A stretch of 64,000 nt of DNA from the NCBI GenBank assembly GCA_013298845.1, contig JAAFJN010000028.1, forward strand, positions 1 through 64,000, read 5' to 3'. The position numbers were made by a program, and so were the translations under genes. Source of the DNA: Chitinophagales bacterium. GTDB lineage: Bacteria; Bacteroidota; Bacteroidia; Chitinophagales; Saprospiraceae. Shown here piece by piece: positions 1 through 8,336 of this stretch. The notes under the pieces were generated by a model. That model was not told the origin of the DNA and ran no database searches. It was given only the letters and a program-made list of their open reading frames with translations. The first letter of the stretch is position 1. Each line of letters begins with the position of its first letter.

Positions 1-246
1 GGTGTTTGTTCGATAAAAAGAAATCGCGACGTTGATGGCGATGCGGTATAGCCAGGTCGTGAGGGTGAATTGCGGGTTATAGCGGTGCGCCGATTGCCAA
101 ATTTGGAGCAGGATTTCCTGGATGAGGTCTTCCCGGTCAGATTCGAGCGGGCAATACATCCGCGCTACCTTGTACAGGATGCCCCGGTGCGTTTCGACAA
201 TTTGTTGAAACCATTTTTCCCGATCTGAGTGTATGTCTTGCGTCAT
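1..246 (-). CDS. ECF RNA polymerase sigma factor, N-terminal part (cut by window edge)
   Basis: Reading leftwards from an ATG at 246, 82 codons stay open to the window edge. The product starts MTQDIHSDREKWFQQIVETH and continues with the region 2 signature of ECF sigma factors: an acidic DREDLIQEILLQIW helix followed by TWLYRIAINVAISFYR. Region 2 contacts core polymerase and the -10 element. The C-terminal region 4 lies outside the window, so neither the regulon nor a linked anti-sigma gene can be seen. A weaker overlapping frame at 137-361 has no family character. Confidence 0.85.
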   Translation of the reverse strand, partial: MTQDIHSDREKWFQQIVETHRGILYKVARMYCPLESDREDLIQEILLQIWQSAHRYNPQFTLTTWLYRIAINVAISFYRTNT

Positions 247-653
247 TTTGATGTTGTAGTTCCACCGGTCGTGGGCGCAAAAATAGCGGCTGTGTGAAAC
301 TACAACCAATTATTCGCCGGGTGGCCTGAATTCTCACACTGCTGTACAAAAAAAATCTCAAACATCACACCATTTGATGTGGTGCTTGTCAGGTCTATCC
401 CCGATGAGTCAGGATGATAGATGTAAAACGAGTACTCGTTTTTCCCCGGCTTGAAAGCCAGGGTTACAGGATGTTAGATGTATTTTGTGGATTTTTGCAA
501 AAAAACTTCAAAAATAAAAAATCAATAATCGGAGTTCTTATATCAAAAAACATACTATCGCAACCCACAAAATATGCCAACTGGATGGCCATTCCTAACT
601 ATGCCCATTCAACCACATTCGCATTTGTGCGTACTTATTTTAGGCAAATGATT

Positions 654-661
654 TACTTTTG
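654..661 (+). promoter_or_regulatory. Bacteroidota -7 element (TACTTTTG)
   Basis: TACTTTTG matches the TAnnTTTG -7 consensus of Bacteroidota primary sigma factors and lies 29 bases before the beta-helix gene start. No clear TTTG -33 box sits at the usual 19-base distance. The remaining AT-rich 247-653 stretch shows no convincing gene. Confidence 0.5.
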
Positions 662-690
662 CCCACTTGTACAAAAAAACACACCACACC

Positions 691-1860
691 ATGCGCCTGA
701 TTTACACCCTCGCTTTATTTTGCTGCGCTGCGTCCACCGCCGTAGCCCAACCGGAATTAGAAAAACAGATCCTTACCCAAATGATTATGGCCGAAGAAGG
801 TGATGTAGTGGAGTTGCCCGCCGGTACCATTCGGCTCTCCGGTTCGCTTTCCCTCGACGACAAAAAAAACGTTACCGTTCGCGGGGCCGGGGAAGGAAAA
901 ACCATTTTGTCGTTTAAAGGGCAAACCCAAGGCGCCGAAGGTCTAAAAGTGACCAATTGCGCCAATATTGTCCTCGAACAGTTTACCATCGAAGACAGCA
1001 AAGGTGATTTAATCAAAACCCAAAACGTAACCGGTATCGTGTTTCGGCACATTACCGCCCAATGGACCGGAAAACCGAAAAAGACCAATGGTTCTTATGC
1101 CCTTTATCCGGTGCAGTGCCAACGGGTTACCATCGAACATTGCACGGCCATTGGGGCATCGGACGCGGGTATTTACGTGGGACAATCGGACAGCGTGTGG
1201 GTGCGGAATAGCGTGGCGCGGTACAATGTAGCCGGTATCGAAATTGAAAATACCACCAACGCTTGGGTGTACGATAACCTGGCGGAAAACAACACCGGCG
1301 GGATTTTGGTGTTTGACTTGCCCGATTTGCCCAAAAAACGCGGCGGTTTCGTGGAAGTTCGCAATAACAAGGTGTATAAAAATAATTACAAAAACTTTGC
1401 GCCCAAGGGCAATATCGTGGGCAATGTACCACCGGGAACGGGCATTATGGTGCTAGCCTCGAACGACGTGGATATTCACCACAACGACATTCAGCGCAAC
1501 AAAACGGCCTCTACCGCCATTGTGAGTTATTTTATTACCGAAATTGAGGTAAAAGACAAAGACTATAACCCTTACCCGGCGCGGGTGACGGTGCGCGAAA
1601 ACCTGTACAGCAAAGAGCGAAAAATGCCCACTTTAAAAAATAAAATGGGCGTGTTGTTCTTTTTGAAATTTGGCCGAAAAGTGCCCGAAATCCTCTACGA
1701 TGGTATCCAAAATCCCGAATGGACCGATAAAAACGGCCTTTTGAAACCGGAATACCGCATTTGTGTGCGCAACAACGTGAACGGTACTTTTGCCAATATC
1801 AAAGCCTCCGATGGTTTTAAACACATGGAACGCGAGGGGCGCAACCTGGGCTGCGAATAA
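691..1860 (+). CDS. Secreted right-handed parallel beta-helix protein
   Basis: The 389-residue product has a signal peptide (about residues 1-20, ending AVAQ) and then a continuous run of beta-helix coils typical of pectin-lyase-like folds: NVTVRGAGEGKTIL, VWVRNSVARYNVAGIEIENT, and similar N-rich turns. Overall it resembles the bacterial parallel beta-helix family that includes Shewanella SO_2930-type proteins. I see no lyase or hydrolase catalytic set, so a binding or structural role at the cell surface is as likely as catalysis. I chose ATG 691 over an upstream TTG at 667 because it puts the signal peptide at the N-terminus. The gene converges on the permease, with adjacent stops. Confidence 0.8.
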   Translation: MRLIYTLALFCCAASTAVAQPELEKQILTQMIMAEEGDVVELPAGTIRLSGSLSLDDKKNVTVRGAGEGKTILSFKGQTQGAEGLKVTNCANIVLEQFTIEDSKGDLIKTQNVTGIVFRHITAQWTGKPKKTNGSYALYPVQCQRVTIEHCTAIGASDAGIYVGQSDSVWVRNSVARYNVAGIEIENTTNAWVYDNLAENNTGGILVFDLPDLPKKRGGFVEVRNNKVYKNNYKNFAPKGNIVGNVPPGTGIMVLASNDVDIHHNDIQRNKTASTAIVSYFITEIEVKDKDYNPYPARVTVRENLYSKERKMPTLKNKMGVLFFLKFGRKVPEILYDGIQNPEWTDKNGLLKPEYRICVRNNVNGTFANIKASDGFKHMEREGRNLGCE

Positions 1861-2877
1861 TCAATATTGCAACAGCCAAACGGCCGCGTACGTCAGCACA
1901 AACGCAAATACGGGCGTAATGGCCCAAACGATAAAAAATTGTTTGACTTTCGGGTTGGAGAACGTGGTTTTCCAGCCCGTTTTATTGACGCTGTGCGCCA
2001 TAAAGGCCAAGGCATTCAACTGTACCAACGAAGTAGGAACCCCTTTCACCACCGAGGCCAGCAGCAGCAGGGTAGCGGTTACCAGCGAAATCATCATACC
2101 GGCCAGCGGACTAATGGGGATAATTTCTTTTCCGGTGTTGCGCAGCCCTTTATAACCCAACATTTCGCTGCCAAAAGCAAAACAAGGCGCAATCACCAAC
2201 ACCGAAAGGATCATAATAATGGTAAAATTGTTGGATTGGGGATCAATGCCCATTTCCAAAATCGCCATCGAGGTCACCGGCCCGGCGGCGTTTCCGACGT
2301 TATTGGCCCCAATCGAATACGACACGTACAGGCAACTGGCCAGTACAAAAAAGCCAAAAATCGAGTTTTGGCCCGCTTCCCGGAAGTTTTTGGCGGCATC
2401 GGTACGAGACAGGTAGGGGATAAGCAGTTTGCCGGCAATCCAGACGATTACAAAAGCAACTATGGGTAAAATAAACCAGGTGGGAATAATTTCCAACACC
2501 AGTTTTTGCCAGTTCAGTTGCCCCAGGCACACGGCCGCTCCGGCAATGGACATCACGGTGGCCTGGCTGGTACTCTGCGGAATACCCAGCAGGTTGGCAA
2601 TCAGGAGCGAAATGCTGATGGAGCCTAATATCACCGAAGTGGTTTTTAAGGTAAAAAACTCCGAAGCCAGAATCCCTTGTCCCAACGTAATGGATACCTC
2701 TTTGCCCGAAAAAACCGCGCCCAATAGTACCATCAGGCCAAATAACATGGCGATTTGGTGTTTTTTAATCAAATTAGCCCCGTAGGCGGCGGCAAAAGCC
2801 GGTGCGGTGCCACTGCCACCCATGTTAATGGCCAAAAACATGGCGAGCATAAAAGGTATAAGGATAAATGTCAGCAA
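1861..2877 (-). CDS. PiT-family inorganic anion permease (phosphate/CysP-sulfate type)
   Basis: This is a polytopic membrane protein with the duplicated PiT signature: an N-terminal copy FLAINMGGSGTAPAFAAAYG and a C-terminal copy SYSIGANNVGNAAGPVTSM. Their arrangement is closer to CysP-like sulfate permeases than to classical PitA, so the substrate (phosphate or sulfate) is uncertain. The start is ambiguous. TTG 2877 gives a full first helix. ATG 2850 lies below a possible -7 box (TACTTTG, 2881-2875) with a TTTG 17 bases upstream, but would leave a short first helix. An upstream frame extends to 3075 but looks non-coding. No cysteine or phosphate genes adjoin it. Confidence 0.8.
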   Translation of the reverse strand: MLTFILIPFMLAMFLAINMGGSGTAPAFAAAYGANLIKKHQIAMLFGLMVLLGAVFSGKEVSITLGQGILASEFFTLKTTSVILGSISISLLIANLLGIPQSTSQATVMSIAGAAVCLGQLNWQKLVLEIIPTWFILPIVAFVIVWIAGKLLIPYLSRTDAAKNFREAGQNSIFGFFVLASCLYVSYSIGANNVGNAAGPVTSMAILEMGIDPQSNNFTIIMILSVLVIAPCFAFGSEMLGYKGLRNTGKEIIPISPLAGMMISLVTATLLLLASVVKGVPTSLVQLNALAFMAHSVNKTGWKTTFSNPKVKQFFIVWAITPVFAFVLTYAAVWLLQY

Positions 2878-3110
2878 AGTATTGTTTGTTTTTACGGCCA
2901 AATATTCAACAATTACGGCGCAATAAAAGAAGTTTTTGCCGTATTTATTTACGAATACGCCAATGTTAAGTTTTTGGAACAACGCGAAACTTAACATTAA
3001 ATTTAGGTTAAGTTTCGGTCCTTTGTGGCATTCATTTATTATTACAAAAAAACAATGCATATTGGCTTTGTCCATTGGGTATAGCCAAATGACCGTAAAA
3101 GTTGCGTATT

Positions 3111-3524
3111 ATGTTAAAAGAAAGTACAGATTCCCCCCTGAAAAATTGGATTGCCAAAGTGGTAAAAGCCGAAAAGGCGATGAACGAAGCCTTTAAAAAA
3201 TTTGAAGACGAGGCCGAAAAATATAATAAATCGGCCAATTCACTCGACCGAAACGAAGCCAAACGATTGTTGGCTTTGGTGAAAATCGAAAAATTCAAGT
3301 ATAAAATTAAAAAGTTCGAGTACAAACTGGCGGCTCTGGATTTGAAAAAAGCGCAAAAAGCGCAAAAAGTAGCGCAAAAAGCCGCCAAAAAGGCGATTGC
3401 GGTTCAAAATGCGGCTTCTTCCAAATCAGCCGAAAAGAAAGCGTCCGGTGCTTCAGATGATACCGCCGTTAAAGCCGCCGAAAAACCCAGTAGCCGTAAA
3501 AAAGCGACGCGTAAGGAACCATAG
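3111..3524 (+). CDS. Small lysine/alanine-rich coiled-coil protein, unknown function
   Basis: The 137-residue product has no signal peptide. It is predicted helical from residue 10 to 95, with heptad-like Lys/Glu/Ala repeats (KIEKFKYKIKKFEYKLAALD, KKAQKAQKVAQKAAKKA), and ends in a low-complexity basic tail (SSRKKATRKEP). The high positive charge would suit nucleic-acid or ribosome association, but that is inference; no named family is recognised. I chose ATG 3111 over the TTG at 3102. It is transcribed divergently from the anion permease. Confidence 0.6.
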   Translation: MLKESTDSPLKNWIAKVVKAEKAMNEAFKKFEDEAEKYNKSANSLDRNEAKRLLALVKIEKFKYKIKKFEYKLAALDLKKAQKAQKVAQKAAKKAIAVQNAASSKSAEKKASGASDDTAVKAAEKPSSRKKATRKEP

Positions 3525-3573
3525 TTCGCGTCATGGTGTTAATGACAAGTTTAGGTTAATTTTCCGTGCGTGG

Positions 3574-3604
3574 CTTGCATTTTAGCCAGATTCCTGTATT
3601 TTTG
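3574..3604 (+). promoter_or_regulatory. Bacteroidota promoter (-33 CTTG, 19-base spacer, -7 TATTTTTG)
   Basis: CTTG at 3574-3577 and TATTTTTG at 3597-3604 are separated by exactly 19 bases, matching the TTTG-N19-TAnnTTTG consensus with one mismatch. It would drive the YkuK-like gene with a leader of about 90 bases. Confidence 0.65.
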
Positions 3605-3699
3605 CAAAGTTATATTTGGTGGGAACGTTTTGACGAAACACTTTGTTTTGTGGTTATTCGTCAAAAATCAACGAACTCAATTAAAATACTCATATACTT

Positions 3700-4170
3700 A
3701 TGCAATGGAGAAAACTTAATGGTCAACGCATCGAACTTCCACTGATTGAAGCCGTTGAACAAACGATTATTCGGGAAACCGAAGCCGGGTACAAACTCAA
3801 AGTGTGCATCGGGACCGATTCGCAGGTGGTGGGAAATGAAGTACTTTTCGCCACCGTTATTGTTTTTTTGCGCGAAAAGCGCGGTGGATTCATGTTTATT
3901 TCCAACGACCGTACCGAACGTAAAATGTCGCTCCGCGAGCGGATGATAACCGAGGTCGGACGTTCCGTAGAAGTCGCCTATTCGCTGTGTACACTACTCG
4001 ACTTGTACGACGTTGCTTTGGAGGTACACGCCGATATCAATACGGATCCGGCCTTCGAGAGCAATACGGCTTTGAAAGAGGCTATGGGCTATATCCTGAG
4101 CATGGGGTTTGTGTTTAAAGCCAAACCTGACGCTTTTGCCTCTTCATCTTGTGCCGATAAGGTACTTTAA
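3700..4170 (+). CDS. RNase H-fold YkuK-family protein (DUF458)
   Basis: The 156-residue product matches the YkuK/DUF458 family, which adopts an RNase H-like fold. The start of the fold is visible as CIGTDSQVVGNEVLFATVIV, with the acidic residue typical of strand 1, followed by a conserved helix RERMITEVGRSVEVAYSL and the strand ALEVHADIN. The C-terminus has FVFKAKPDAFASSSCADKV. The length is normal for the family. Its biochemical activity is not established; an RNase H-type nuclease role is suggested by fold only. It has its own promoter (3574-3604) and ends at a strong hairpin (4177-4213). Confidence 0.85.
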   Translation: MQWRKLNGQRIELPLIEAVEQTIIRETEAGYKLKVCIGTDSQVVGNEVLFATVIVFLREKRGGFMFISNDRTERKMSLRERMITEVGRSVEVAYSLCTLLDLYDVALEVHADINTDPAFESNTALKEAMGYILSMGFVFKAKPDAFASSSCADKVL

Positions 4171-4176
4171 ATAAAA

Positions 4177-4213
4177 AGCCCCCAATCTGTTGATAATCAA
4201 CAAATTGGGGGCT
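4177..4213. terminator. Bidirectional intrinsic terminator hairpin
   Basis: AGCCCCCAAT (4177-4186) pairs perfectly with ATTGGGGGCT (4204-4213), and a second inner stem GTTGA/TCAAC closes a three-base loop. A-rich and T-rich flanks on both sides fit termination of both ykuK and the oppositely transcribed secG. Confidence 0.8.
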
Positions 4214-4230
4214 AAATATTTACGAATCAA

Positions 4231-4509
4231 TTATTGCTGCTCTGATTTCAACGGAGCAAAATCGCTCGGTGTAGCGCCACCGCCGGTGCCTACCACGAAT
4301 ACAGCAACAATACAAAGCAAAATCAACGCACCGGCCAATACCCAAGTTGCTTTTTCAACAAAGTCAGTAGAGCGTGCCGCACCAAACAATTGCTGTGCCT
4401 GGCCACCGAAAGTTTGGTCAATACCGCCACCTTTCGGGTTTTGAATCAATATGGTCAACATCAATAAAACGCTGACAATGGTAATTAAAACTGTAAGTAA
4501 AGTTAACAT
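4231..4509 (-). CDS. secG: Preprotein translocase subunit SecG
   Basis: The 92-residue product has the two transmembrane segments of SecG (residues 1-21 and about 58-77). Between them is the family's cytosolic loop signature ILIQNPKGGGIDQTFGG, followed by LFGAARSTDFVEKATW. SecG sits beside SecYE in the inner membrane and assists SecA-driven export. The Ser/Glu/Gln-ended tail is short, as usual in Bacteroidota. The gene lies 11 bases downstream of the TPR-like gene, so the two are probably cotranscribed and stopped by the hairpin at 4177-4213. Confidence 0.95.
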   Translation of the reverse strand: MLTLLTVLITIVSVLLMLTILIQNPKGGGIDQTFGGQAQQLFGAARSTDFVEKATWVLAGALILLCIVAVFVVGTGGGATPSDFAPLKSEQQ

Positions 4510-4520
4510 TATTTAAGTGA

Positions 4521-5600
4521 CTATTTTTTAAGTTCTTCAATTGCGGCGGCAAATATCGCACTTTTTTCCGGATTTGCAACCATTAATCTTTGATACATTG
4601 AAATTGCGCGGTCTTTATACCCCTGACGGACCAAAATTTTGGCCAAAGTCTCCGATGCCACCTCTTCTTTTTCCGCTACACTGCGCTCGGCCAACTGCTG
4701 CGCCATCCCTTTTTCTTTTACCGCAATCACCGGTGCATCCTCTTCCTCCTCCGCAATAGCGTACCGGGGAGCCGGTGGGGGAGGAGCAACCGTTACCCGA
4801 GGGGTTTCCGATTGAATGGAGGGCAGGTTGAACTGCATCACCCAAGTCGAAAAACTGGGAGCCGGTGCGGCTAACTCCGGTTCGGGCGCCGTGATCTCTG
4901 CCGTGGGTTGGGGTTCGACTGCTTCGACTATTTCCGGGACGGCGACAATGGCCTCCGTTTCGGGTGCAGTGACTTCTTCCGCAGGTTGTGGTTCGACTAC
5001 TTCAATTACCTCCGGGACGGCGACAATGGCCTCCGGTTCGGGTGCAGTGATTTCTTCCGCGGGTTGGGGTTCGACTGCTTCGATTATTTCCGGGACGGCG
5101 ATAATAGCCTCCGGTTCGTGCGCAGTGATTTCTTCCGTGGGTTGGCGTTCGGCTATTTCCACGATGTCGGGAGCCGGAGCAATAACCACCAAGGGTTCTT
5201 CGCTCGGTATATGAGCAGCGGGTTCGGTTGGTAAGACAGGGGTGCTCAGCGTCACAACGGTTTCGTCGGTGGGTATTTCCTTGCGTTCTACCGGCGCGAT
5301 GGCTTCGAGGTTGCGCAATACCGTTTCGATGGGTTTTAATTCCAGTACTTCGAGTTGCTGGCGTACGGGGCTGGGCATCACTCTTTTGAACAATAATCCC
5401 CGGTCGAGGCTGTGCGCAGCGGCGGCGGCCAGGTTGCGTTCTGTCTCGTGGTGCTGGATTTGTTGCGACTTGAGCAAGAGCAATTGGCGCAGGTGGTGCG
5501 AGTACGGATAGGCCAATACAAGGGTCTTCAATTCCTCGTAAGGAATGAATTCCAGTTGTTCCGGGTGTTGTAATAGACGGATAAGGCGCTCTGCTGTCAT
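4521..5600 (-). CDS. TPR-like protein with Pro/Glu-rich tandem repeats, upstream of secG
   Basis: The 359-residue product has an all-helical N-terminal part (residues 1-115, starting MTAERLIRLLQHPEQLEFI). A repetitive acidic, Pro-rich middle region follows, with units of about 26 residues around VPEIIEAVEPQPAEEITAPE. A single TPR-like hairpin closes the protein (ETLAKILVRQGYKDRAISMY QRLM). No signal peptide or membrane segment is evident. Genes of this kind often precede secG in Bacteroidota, but their function is unknown. ATG 5600 is chosen; the upstream extension to 5744 would overlap the divergent pheS start and is not credible. The middle region is probably an unstructured linker. Confidence 0.75.
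   Translation of the reverse strand: MTAERLIRLLQHPEQLEFIPYEELKTLVLAYPYSHHLRQLLLLKSQQIQHHETERNLAAAAAHSLDRGLLFKRVMPSPVRQQLEVLELKPIETVLRNLEAIAPVERKEIPTDETVVTLSTPVLPTEPAAHIPSEEPLVVIAPAPDIVEIAERQPTEEITAHEPEAIIAVPEIIEAVEPQPAEEITAPEPEAIVAVPEVIEVVEPQPAEEVTAPETEAIVAVPEIVEAVEPQPTAEITAPEPELAAPAPSFSTWVMQFNLPSIQSETPRVTVAPPPPAPRYAIAEEEEDAPVIAVKEKGMAQQLAERSVAEKEEVASETLAKILVRQGYKDRAISMYQRLMVANPEKSAIFAAAIEELKK
4866..5140. repeat. About 3.5 tandem 78-bp repeats inside the TPR-like gene
   Basis: A 78-bp unit, recognisable by recurring GGTTCGACTGCTTCGA and CCGGGACGGCGACAATGGCC blocks, repeats about three and a half times in frame. It encodes the 26-residue Pro/Glu repeats. Copies differ by scattered substitutions only. 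Confidence 0.7.
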
Positions 5601-5704
5601 AAATTGGTCGCAAAATTGGTGTTTTTTCGACAATAAACCTTTGTTTTTCAACAAACTTTTTTGAAACAATTCTTTTTTTATGATAAAATGCCGACTTTTG
5701 CGCG

Positions 5705-6739
5705 ATGAATGATATTTTCGAGCAGGTACGGCAAACCATTGCACAGGTACAACAAGAACAGCCGAACAATACGCAGGAACTGGAAGCGTATCGTATTCAA
5801 TATTTGGGCAGCAAAAGCACCATCAAGTCTTTGATGGAAGGCATGCGCGAAGTTCCCAATGAGCGCAAGAAAGAATTTGGCCAATTGGTCAATAGTCTCA
5901 AGCAACAAGCGGAGGAAAAGTATCAAACCCTGAAGGCGGCTTTTGACGCGCAAGCGGAAGCGGCTTCGGCGGTACAACTCGACCTTACGCGCACCCCGGA
6001 ACCCGCGTCGCTGGGCGCCCGTCACCCAGTGAGTATCACGATGAACCGCATTATCCGCATCTTTGAAAAGATCGGGTTTGTGGTGGCCGATGGCCCGGAG
6101 GTGGAACATGACTGGTATAACTTTACCGCCATGAATACCCCGGAAGATCACCCGGCTCGCGACATGCAGGATACTTTTTACGTGGTGGATGCCCCGGGTT
6201 TGTTGTTGCGTACGCACACGAGCAACGTGCAGGCCCGCGTGATGACCTCGCGCAAACCGCCCATTCGGATTATTGCACCCGGTCGGGTATTCCGCAACGA
6301 AACCATTTCGGCACGCTCCCACGCGCAATTCCACCAAATTGAAGGTTTGTACATTGACGAAGGCGTGTCTTTTGCCGATATGAAACAAACCCTGTACTTT
6401 TTCGCGCAGGAAATGTTTGGAGCGACCAAAATCCGGTTGCGCCCCTCGTTTTTTCCGTTCACCGAACCCAGTGCCGAAATGGACGTGTGGCTGGGCACCG
6501 AGACCGAAGAAACGCGTCGGCTGACCAAAGGAACCGGTTGGCTCGAAATTTTGGGCTGCGGGATGGTAGATCCACAGGTGCTTGAAAACTGCGGTATCGA
6601 CAGCACTCAATATTCCGGTTTTGCTTTCGGTATGGGGATCGAACGCCAGGCGTTGCGCCTGTTTAATATCCCCGATATTCGTTTCCTGTTTGAAAATGAC
6701 GTGCGGTTTTTGTCGCAATTCAGTCAGGTTATTGCTTAA
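5705..6739 (+). CDS. pheS: Phenylalanine-tRNA ligase alpha subunit
   Basis: The 344-residue product is full length. It has the N-terminal coiled-coil tRNA-binding arm (residues 1-90) and the class II catalytic core. Motif 2 is visible as FRNETISARSHAQFHQIEG and motif 3 as GFAFGMGIERQALRL. With PheT it charges tRNA-Phe in the cytosol. pheT is not adjacent, which is common in Bacteroidota. The ATG is 104 bases from the divergent TPR-like gene. Just upstream is GACTTTTG (5694-5701), one mismatch from the -7 consensus. Confidence 0.97.
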   Translation: MNDIFEQVRQTIAQVQQEQPNNTQELEAYRIQYLGSKSTIKSLMEGMREVPNERKKEFGQLVNSLKQQAEEKYQTLKAAFDAQAEAASAVQLDLTRTPEPASLGARHPVSITMNRIIRIFEKIGFVVADGPEVEHDWYNFTAMNTPEDHPARDMQDTFYVVDAPGLLLRTHTSNVQARVMTSRKPPIRIIAPGRVFRNETISARSHAQFHQIEGLYIDEGVSFADMKQTLYFFAQEMFGATKIRLRPSFFPFTEPSAEMDVWLGTETEETRRLTKGTGWLEILGCGMVDPQVLENCGIDSTQYSGFAFGMGIERQALRLFNIPDIRFLFENDVRFLSQFSQVIA

Positions 6740-6826
6740 CGCGTTAGAGGTTGTTTACATTTTCATCCAGAACATTCTTACCTGTAATGGTGTTCAATTT
6801 GGATCAATACCACGCACAGAATCCTG

Positions 6827-6834
6827 TACGTTTG
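6827..6834 (+). promoter_or_regulatory. Bacteroidota -7 element (TACGTTTG)
   Basis: TACGTTTG matches TAnnTTTG and lies 80 bases upstream of the helicase ATG, leaving a fairly long leader. A TTTG at 6798-6801 is too far (25 bases) to be a good -33 box. Confidence 0.45.
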
Positions 6835-6914
6835 GTCAAATTAGCCCTTTGATCATCGATCCAAATAACAATTATATACGAGGAAACCACCAAACTCACC
6901 ACAACCCTTTAAAC

Positions 6915-8336
6915 ATGGATTTTTCAGAATTTGATCTTCACCCCGATTTATTAGACGGGATAGATGCTTTGAACTTTATTAATGCTACTCCGATTCAGGA
7001 ACAAGCCATACCCGTTATTATGGGTGGCCGCGACGTTATTGGGGTAGCACAAACCGGAACCGGCAAAACCGCCGCTTTTGTTTTACCCATCCTCGATGCC
7101 ATTATGCGCTCGGATGTGTACAACGTAACCCAGGCGCTGATTGTGGTACCTACCCGCGAATTGGCGGTACAAATTGACCAGGCGATTTCAGCGTATTCGT
7201 ATTTTTCCAATATTTCCTCCATGGCCGTGTACGGCGGGGGCGACGGAAAGGTATTTATCCAGGAAAAAAGCGCCCTCACTTCGGGGGCCGATATTATTAT
7301 TGCCACGCCGGGTCGCCTCATTGCGCACATCAAAATGGGGTACGTTAACTTCTCCAGTTTGCGCTTTTTGGTGCTCGATGAAGCCGACCGAATGTTGGAT
7401 ATGGGTTTTAAACCCGATCTGCTGCGCATTATTGATATTGTGAGCAAAGAGCGCCAAACCTTGCTTTTTTCGGCGACCATGCCCAAAGAAGTGCTCAAAT
7501 TGGCGCGTAGCCTCACCAAAAACCCGGAAACCATTACCATCGCGTTGTCGCGTCCCGCCGAGGGCGTTTCGCAAGGGGTGTACATGGTGACCGATCGCCA
7601 AAAATTACCGTTGGTATTGGATATTTTAAAAGACCGCCACGGTGAACGTATCCTGATTTTTAGTTCGACCAAACAAGGCGTAAATACCCTTTTTCAACAA
7701 TTAAAAACCAAAAAACTGGTGGTGGAAGCCGTCAGCAGTGATTTGGAGCAGGAAAAACGCGAAGCCGTGATGTTGGCTTTTCGCAATCGGCAGGTGGATA
7801 TTATCGTCGCCACCGATGTATTGAGCCGCGGGATTGACATTGACGGGATTGATCTGGTCATCAACTACGATATTCCCCGCGATGCCGAAGATTACGTGCA
7901 CCGCATTGGGCGTACGGCCCGTGCCCAGCGCAAAGGTGCCGCGCTCACGTTGGTTTCTCCCGCCGATGTGCGCGGTTTTAAAAAGATCGAGCAGTTAATT
8001 GGCAAAGATGTACCCCGGATGCCGCTCCCGCCGCACATCGAAAGTATTAAGCAGGAAACCAAAAGTGGTGAAGGCAGTGGCGGTGATCGCAACAAAAAAC
8101 GCCGCCCATCGAGTGGTAGCAGCGGAAATACTTCTTCCGGCAAATCATCTTCTTCCGGGCCACGGCCACCAAGAGCACAAAATACCGCGACAACGGCGGC
8201 TCCAACCGCGCCGCAACCACCCGCAAGCACGGAAAATAACGCGGCTAATCCATCGGCTGCGGCCAATAAGCGCCGCCGTTGGAAAAACAACAAAAACAAG
8301 GGAAATAACAAAGGGTCAATCCCGGAAGGAGATTAG
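6915..8336 (+). CDS. DEAD-box ATP-dependent RNA helicase
   Basis: The 473-residue product carries the full DEAD-box set: Q motif around residue 25-28, motif I AQTGTGKT (45-52), Ia PTRELA, motif II DEAD (155-158), motif III SAT, and motif VI HRIGRTAR. A low-complexity basic tail of about 100 residues (KKRRPSSGSSGN, NKRRRWKNNKNKGN) suits RNA binding. It resembles RhlE-type helicases involved in ribosome assembly, RNA decay or cold adaptation. A longer reading from 6582 would overlap pheS and is rejected; ATG 6915 begins the conserved N-terminus. It overlaps the convergent TIR gene by 4 bases. Confidence 0.93.
   Translation: MDFSEFDLHPDLLDGIDALNFINATPIQEQAIPVIMGGRDVIGVAQTGTGKTAAFVLPILDAIMRSDVYNVTQALIVVPTRELAVQIDQAISAYSYFSNISSMAVYGGGDGKVFIQEKSALTSGADIIIATPGRLIAHIKMGYVNFSSLRFLVLDEADRMLDMGFKPDLLRIIDIVSKERQTLLFSATMPKEVLKLARSLTKNPETITIALSRPAEGVSQGVYMVTDRQKLPLVLDILKDRHGERILIFSSTKQGVNTLFQQLKTKKLVVEAVSSDLEQEKREAVMLAFRNRQVDIIVATDVLSRGIDIDGIDLVINYDIPRDAEDYVHRIGRTARAQRKGAALTLVSPADVRGFKKIEQLIGKDVPRMPLPPHIESIKQETKSGEGSGGDRNKKRRPSSGSSGNTSSGKSSSSGPRPPRAQNTATTAAPTAPQPPASTENNAANPSAAANKRRRWKNNKNKGNNKGSIPEGD

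Noticed and set aside
414-803. 129-codon plus-strand frame upstream of and into the beta-helix gene
   Set aside because: It overlaps the signal-peptide gene in another frame, has no family character, and the promoter element at 654-661 lies inside it.
4816-5234. Plus-strand Ser/Gly-rich frames opposite the TPR-like repeats
   Set aside because: Their periodicity comes from the 78-bp repeat; the minus-strand frame is the one with a conserved tail and secG context.
5678-6718. Long minus-strand frames opposite pheS (also 5002-5769)
   Set aside because: They are antisense shadows of pheS and the TPR-like gene with no recognisable domains.
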